From: Luteibacter yeojuensis
GTDB lineage: Bacteria > Pseudomonadota > Gammaproteobacteria > Xanthomonadales > Rhodanobacteraceae
Length of the DNA: 64,000 bases
Assembly (NCBI RefSeq): GCF_011742875.1
Contig: NZ_JAAQTL010000001.1
Span: 62,001 to 126,000 of the forward strand
Direction of reading: 5' to 3'
The position numbers and the translations under genes were made by a program. The notes below the pieces were generated by a model. The model was not told the DNA's origin. It saw only the letters and a list, made by a program, of their open reading frames with translations, and did no database searches. Positions within the stretch are counted from its first letter, which is position 1. Every line of letters starts with the position of its first letter. Of the stretch, positions 59,878 to 64,000 are shown piece after piece.

Positions 59878-60276
59878 ATGACCGATACCACGACGCATCC
59901 CGGCGTACGCGCCGACGTGTGGCTTTGGGCCGCACGCTTCTTCAAGACCCGCAGTCTCGCCAAGCAGGCGATCGACGGCGGCAAGGTCGAACTCAACGAG
60001 GCGGCCTGCAAGCCGGCAAAGTCGGTGCACGTGGGCGATACGCTCCGGATCACTCGTGGCGAAGAGCGGATCGCGTGTGTGGTGGCGGCGCTTTCCGAAA
60101 AGCGCGGACCGGCGCCTGAAGCGCGCAAGCTTTACACGGAAACGGACGAAAGCATCGCCGAACGCGAACGGCGCCTCGAGGACCGCCGCCTCACCGGCGG
60201 CGCGCTGTTGCGTCCCGACTCCCGCCCCGACAAGCACGCCCGCCGGCTGATCCAGGACCTGAAGAAGACCCTTTGA
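59878..60276 (+). CDS. hslR: Heat-shock protein 15, S4-domain RNA-binding protein
   Basis: A 132-residue protein: S4 RNA-binding domain at residues 8-75 (VRADVWLWAARFFKTRSLAKQAIDGGKVELNEAACKPAKSVHVGD) and a basic C-terminal helix with ERERRLEDRRLTGGALLRPDSRPDKHARRLI. Hsp15 binds 50S subunits carrying nascent chains and recycles stalled ribosomes in heat shock. It completes a heat-shock group with htpX and htpG. Confidence 0.92.
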   Translation: MTDTTTHPGVRADVWLWAARFFKTRSLAKQAIDGGKVELNEAACKPAKSVHVGDTLRITRGEERIACVVAALSEKRGPAPEARKLYTETDESIAERERRLEDRRLTGGALLRPDSRPDKHARRLIQDLKKTL

Positions 60277-60287
60277 TCCCGCACTCT

Positions 60288-60363
60288 GTAGGAGCCGCTA
60301 TAGCGGCGAGAGCACTCTTGCCGACATGTCGCGAGATTCCCTCGCCGCTATAGCGGCTCCTAC
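60288..60363. repeat. REP-type inverted repeat pair, class A
   Basis: Two perfect cores GCCGCTATAGCGGC with GTAGGAGC and GCTCCTAC edges, in the 100-bp gap between the convergent hslR and mutS genes. Confidence 0.87.
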
Positions 60364-60376
60364 AAGAGCCCCGGTT

Positions 60377-62980
60377 TCAGCGCAGCATCTTTCGTAGCTT
60401 GTAGAGTTGCTCCAGCGCCTCGCGCGGCGCGAGGTCGTCCGGGTCCAGCGCTCGTAGCGCTTCTTCCACCGGGGAGGGTAGAGGGGGCGCGAACAATCCC
60501 ATCTGTGGCGCCGCCACGGCAGGTGCGGCCACGGCGGCGGTGACCTCGTGCCCTTGCTCCAGCGCGGCGAGGTAACGGCGCGCATCGGCGATCACCGTCT
60601 TCGGCAAACCGGCCAGCGCAGCCACCTGCAAACCGAAGCTTCGGTTGGCGGGGCCGTCCTTCACCGTATGCATGAAGACGAGCTGGTCGCCGTACTCGAC
60701 GGCATCCAGGTGCACGTTCGCGATCGTCGGAAATTCGCCGGCAAGCTCGGTCAGCTCGAAGTAATGCGTGGCGAAGAGGGTGAACGCGCAACTGGTGGCG
60801 GCAAGGTGCACCGCGGCCGCGCGTGCCAGCGAAAGACCATCGTACGTGCTGGTGCCGCGACCCACCTCGTCCATCAGCACGAGGCTGCAATCGGTGGCGT
60901 TATGCAGGATGTTCGCCGTTTCGCTCATCTCCACCATGAAGGTGGACTGGCCGCGCGACAGGTCGTCGCCGGCGCCGATGCGGGTGAAGATGCGGTCGAT
61001 GGGCCCGATGGTGGCGGCCGACGCCGGCACGTAGCTGCCGATGTGCGCGAGGAGCACGATCAACGCGTTCTGCCGCATGTAGGTGGACTTGCCGCCCATG
61101 TTCGGGCCGGTGATCACCAGCATCCGCCGGCTCTTGTCGAGCCCGAGGTCGTTGGGTTCGAACGGTTCCTCGCGGACCTTCTCGACCACCGGATGGCGGC
61201 CACGCTCGATGTGGATGCCCGGCGCGTCGGTGAGTTGTGGCGCAGTCCAATCCAGCGCCTCGGCGCGCTCGGCGAGATTGGACAGTACGTCGAGTTCGGC
61301 CATTGCCGCCGCGGCGACCTTCAGTTCCGGAAGGCGCTCGATCAGCTTGTCCAGCAGCAGTTCGTAGAGTGCGCGCTCGCGCATCAGCGAGCGTTCCTTC
61401 GCGGAAAGGACCTTGTCCTCGAACTGCTTCAGTTCTTCGGTGATGTAGCGCTCGGCGTTCTTCGTGGTCTGCCGGCGGGTGTAGTGCTGGGGCGCCTTGT
61501 CGGCCTGGGCCTTGGTGATCTCGATGTAATAGCCGTGCACGCGGTTGTAGCCGACCTTCAAGGTCGGAATGCCGCTGGCGGCCTTCTCGCGTTCTTCCAT
61601 GTCGACGAGGAACTGGTCCGCGTTGGTGGAAAGACGGCGCAGCTCGTCGAGTTCCTCGTCGTAACCCTCGGCAAGCACGCCGCCGTCGCGCAGCAGCACC
61701 GGCGGCTGGGAAACGACGGCGGTAGCGAGCCATGCCGCCGTGTCGGCATGGTCGCCGATGCGTTCCACCAGGGCGTGGATCAACGGACTGTCGAGGCCCT
61801 CGATGTCCTGGCGCAGGTTAGGGGCCGCGGCAAGGCCGTCGCGCAGCGTGGAAAGGTCGCGCGGCCGCGCGGAACGCAGTGCCACGCGGGCAAGGATGCG
61901 TTCCAGGTCGCCGACGCCTCGCAGGCGCTCGCGCAGGCTCGTATGCCGGCGCGAATCGATGAGGCTGCCGATGGCCTGGTGGCGACCGCGCAGCACCTGC
62001 CGGTCGCGCAACGGACGATTGAGCCAGCGTCGCAGAAGGCGCGCACCCATCGGCGTCACGGTTTCGTCGAGGACGCCCAACAAGGTATTGTCGACGTTGC
62101 CGCTCTGGTGCGTGTCGATCTCGAGGTTGCGCCGCGTCGCCGCATCCATCGCGATCGTCTCGCCGGCGTTCTCCACGGCCAGGCCGGTGAGATGGGGCAG
62201 GGCGCTCTTCTGGGTTTCTTCCACGTAGCCGAGCAGGCAGCCGGCGGCCGCGATCGCCAGCGGCATGCCTTCGACGCCGAACCCGAGCAGGTCGCGCGTC
62301 TTGAAGAAGCGGCACAGTTCGCGGGTGGCCGTGTCGCCGTCGAAATGCCAGGGCTGACGCTTGCGCAGGCCGGGCAGGGACGAGACCAGCTTCGGCCAGG
62401 CCACGTCTTCGCCGACCAGCGTCTCCGCCGGTTGCAGGCGGGCCAGTTCGGCAGCCAGGCCTTCCGCCGTGGTCACTTCGGTGAGCAGGAAGCGGCCGGT
62501 GGACAGATCCACCCAAGCCAGGCCGTAGCCCTTGGGACCGGCGGCGATGGAAAGCAGCAGGTTGTCGCGCCGTTCTTCCATCAGCGCGGCGTCGGTCACC
62601 GTGCCGGGGGTGACGATGCGCACGACCTCGCGCTTCACCGGTCCCTTGGACGTGGCGGGGTCGCCGATCTGTTCGCACAGCGCCACGGATTCGCCCAGCT
62701 TCACCAGGCGGGCCAGGTAGTTCTCCACGGCGTGATAGGGCACGCCGGCCATGGGAATCGGGGCACCCGCCGACTGGCCGCGCTGGGTCAGCGTGATGTC
62801 GAGCAGCCGCGCCGCCTTGCGCGCGTCGTCGTAGAACAGCTCGTAGAAATCGCCCATCCGGAAGAACAAGAGGATGTCCGGGTGCTCCGCCTTCGCCGCC
62901 AGGTACTGGCGCATGAAAGGGGTGTGCCCGGCGGCGGCCGAGATGTCTTCTGCCAAAGCCATGATTTTTCGAGATTCCAT
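60377..62980 (-). CDS. mutS: DNA mismatch repair protein MutS
   Basis: An 867-residue mismatch-recognition ATPase. The N-terminal mismatch-binding domain carries [15 protein letters not shown] (the Phe-x-Glu wedge) and [15 protein letters not shown]. Connector, lever and clamp follow, then the ATPase with Walker [11 protein letters not shown], the signature [12 protein letters not shown], Walker [13 protein letters not shown] and [10 protein letters not shown]. The C-terminal beta-clamp-binding QMGLFAPP motif lies near residue 810. Two starts are possible, ATG at 62980 and ATG at 62962; neither has a strong Shine-Dalgarno. It is complete and presumably functional. Confidence 0.95.
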   Translation of the reverse strand: MESRKIMALAEDISAAAGHTPFMRQYLAAKAEHPDILLFFRMGDFYELFYDDARKAARLLDITLTQRGQSAGAPIPMAGVPYHAVENYLARLVKLGESVALCEQIGDPATSKGPVKREVVRIVTPGTVTDAALMEERRDNLLLSIAAGPKGYGLAWVDLSTGRFLLTEVTTAEGLAAELARLQPAETLVGEDVAWPKLVSSLPGLRKRQPWHFDGDTATRELCRFFKTRDLLGFGVEGMPLAIAAAGCLLGYVEETQKSALPHLTGLAVENAGETIAMDAATRRNLEIDTHQSGNVDNTLLGVLDETVTPMGARLLRRWLNRPLRDRQVLRGRHQAIGSLIDSRRHTSLRERLRGVGDLERILARVALRSARPRDLSTLRDGLAAAPNLRQDIEGLDSPLIHALVERIGDHADTAAWLATAVVSQPPVLLRDGGVLAEGYDEELDELRRLSTNADQFLVDMEEREKAASGIPTLKVGYNRVHGYYIEITKAQADKAPQHYTRRQTTKNAERYITEELKQFEDKVLSAKERSLMRERALYELLLDKLIERLPELKVAAAAMAELDVLSNLAERAEALDWTAPQLTDAPGIHIERGRHPVVEKVREEPFEPNDLGLDKSRRMLVITGPNMGGKSTYMRQNALIVLLAHIGSYVPASAATIGPIDRIFTRIGAGDDLSRGQSTFMVEMSETANILHNATDCSLVLMDEVGRGTSTYDGLSLARAAAVHLAATSCAFTLFATHYFELTELAGEFPTIANVHLDAVEYGDQLVFMHTVKDGPANRSFGLQVAALAGLPKTVIADARRYLAALEQGHEVTAAVAAPAVAAPQMGLFAPPLPSPVEEALRALDPDDLAPREALEQLYKLRKMLR

Positions 62981-63079
62981 GCCGAAGGCGTGCCACCTGC
63001 GGCACGCCGGTCGGACATGATAACGGATGGGCGGGCACCTCCGTCCGGGGGCCTGTTCCCGTGGCGGCTGCGGGGTCCC

Positions 63080-64000
63080 TTAGGGCAGGAATCGGAAAAT
63101 GCTAATGTGGTTGCCTGAGGAATTCGATGTTTGCCCGGTCACTACGTACTTGCCGTCCTCTTGAATCCGTAGCCCGGACAAGAGAACGGAGTAGTTTCCT
63201 TCAGGAGCGATCTCTACGACGCCGTCCTGTCCAAAATCCGTGTCCGGGCTACCGTCGGGCAGAAAGCGTCTTAGCATGCCCAAGCTGGGCACGCCAAACG
63301 TAAAGCCAACAGAAAGAATCTTTCCATCCGGCAGCTGAAGTGCAGATCTCTCATGGGTGCTTACCCTGTCTTCCCTCCAGGGGAGAAGGAGCGGCTGGCC
63401 CTTGTTGAAGCCACTGTCGAGGCCTGATGCCTTCGCATCCAAGCGCGCGATGAAGGCGACAGCGGTAAAGTCGCCCGTCTGTCCAACGACGAGGATTTTG
63501 CCGTTACTTTGTACCGTCGCATTTGAGATCTCGTCATAGCCAGATGTCATCGGCAGATAAAAATGTCCGTCATAGCCAAAGCTTCGGTCAACGCTGCCAT
63601 CTGGCTCGCAGCGGGAAATCATCCCGCCTTCGTTTGAGCCGCCGTTCAACAAGATTTTCCCGTCAGGAAGGATTTGCAATCCGTAGAGACCGTTCCTCGG
63701 AAAGTCGTAGGCAAATCCATTCGTTCCAAACCCTTTATCCAAGGTGCCGTCGACGTGCAAGCGAAAGAGTAATTTGCCGTTCTTGTTGGGATCGCTCCAC
63801 GTTATGCTGGCGAGTACGACTATCTTTCCATCGCTTTGGAGGCCTGCCGAGTGCAGGTCGCGAAAACGGCCAGGCAAGTCATCGATAGCCGCACGCCCAC
63901 CGACTCCGAAACTGCCGTCGAGTTGACCCTGCGGTGTCAGGCGCACGTAGCAAATGTAAAGCGGTGTCTCGCTCCGGTATACAACGCCGCCGATGAGGAC
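63080..64000 (-). CDS. Delta-60-repeat protein (5' partial)
   Basis: The frame is open to the window end, so only the last 306 residues are seen. They contain tandem repeats of about 45-60 residues with DGxxDxxFGxxG (DGTLDKGFGTNG, DGSVDRSFGYDG, DGSPDTDFGQDG) followed by LQxDGKIxVxG. This is the delta-60/beta-propeller-like repeat of secreted or surface proteins of unknown function. The G+C content is clearly lower than in neighbouring genes (more TTT, AAA, AAT codons), suggesting transfer. Lacking the N-terminus, export signals cannot be judged. It follows mutS divergently upstream but on the same strand. Confidence 0.8.
   Translation of the reverse strand, partial: VLIGGVVYRSETPLYICYVRLTPQGQLDGSFGVGGRAAIDDLPGRFRDLHSAGLQSDGKIVVLASITWSDPNKNGKLLFRLHVDGTLDKGFGTNGFAYDFPRNGLYGLQILPDGKILLNGGSNEGGMISRCEPDGSVDRSFGYDGHFYLPMTSGYDEISNATVQSNGKILVVGQTGDFTAVAFIARLDAKASGLDSGFNKGQPLLLPWREDRVSTHERSALQLPDGKILSVGFTFGVPSLGMLRRFLPDGSPDTDFGQDGVVEIAPEGNYSVLLSGLRIQEDGKYVVTGQTSNSSGNHISIFRFLP

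Noticed and set aside
62987..63008. GGCGTGCC...GGCACGCC hairpin just before mutS as a terminator or riboswitch
   Set aside because: An 8-bp stem in G+C-rich DNA with no T-run and no wider conserved structure visible.
1..64000. CRISPR arrays, rRNA and tRNA genes
   Set aside because: No regularly spaced direct repeats were found, and no tRNA cloverleaf or rRNA sequence was recognised; the repeated units present are inverted REP pairs at irregular distances.

Overview
The window is about 65% G+C, densely coded, and reads as a chromosomal segment of a gammaproteobacterium of the Xanthomonadales, most likely Rhodanobacteraceae (Luteibacter/Dyella type). This rests on the oxidative L-fucose pathway described from Xanthomonas campestris, a Xanthomonas-type TonB-dependent receptor tied to glycoside hydrolases, and two families of short palindromic REP-like repeats between genes. 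The taxonomic call is an inference; no rRNA or tRNA gene was seen.

Layout. 1-8.6 kb: housekeeping and secreted enzymes (end of an FAD-linked oxidase, proline iminopeptidase, secreted MBL hydrolase, secreted ExeM/NucH-type nuclease, upp, PsiF-like protein, class III aminotransferase). 8.8-13.4 kb: a translationally coupled ABC exporter (ATPase + permease), two tandem DesK-type histidine kinases and one NarL-type regulator. 13.6-14.6 kb: queA. 14.6-37.5 kb: a carbohydrate island. An IclR regulator faces fucP and a mutarotase gene. Six overlapping minus-strand genes encode the non-phosphorylated L-fucose route to pyruvate and L-lactate, plus an L-lactate dehydrogenase. A divergent TonB receptor-GH29-GH18 unit follows, then a minus-strand GH20-GH3-GH35-GH29 operon. 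Together these could trim plant complex N-glycans (Lewis-a antennae, core fucose, xylose) and burn the fucose. 37.5-39.7 kb: a lower-G+C gene of unknown function and a decayed chimera of two IS3-family insertion sequences. 39.7-49.2 kb: a chemotaxis operon behind a textbook FliA (sigma-28) promoter: STAS, CheY, CheA, CheW, MCP, CheR, CheD, CheB, second MCP, second STAS, closed by a strong intrinsic terminator. 49.4-52.7 kb: a Gly-rich lipoprotein and a TpsB/ShlB-type outer-membrane transporter, preceded by a perfect CRP/Clp-like palindrome. 52.8-64 kb: catalase-like protein, acetoacetyl-CoA reductase, GluQ-RS, HtpX, HtpG, AEC transporter, Hsp15, MutS, and the end of a delta-60-repeat protein running off the window.

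Most notable signals. (i) An exact 20-bp element precedes both the fucP and TonB-receptor genes and runs into the likely -35 box at each, pointing to a shared operator. (ii) A second motif is shared by the fucose operon and the GH20 operon promoters, 14 kb apart. (iii) The enzyme set fits plant N-glycan or Lewis-a catabolism but lacks mannosidases. (iv) The TpsB transporter has no ordinary TpsA partner and is paired with a Gly-rich lipoprotein. (v) Two related sensor kinases are coupled to one regulator and one ABC exporter.
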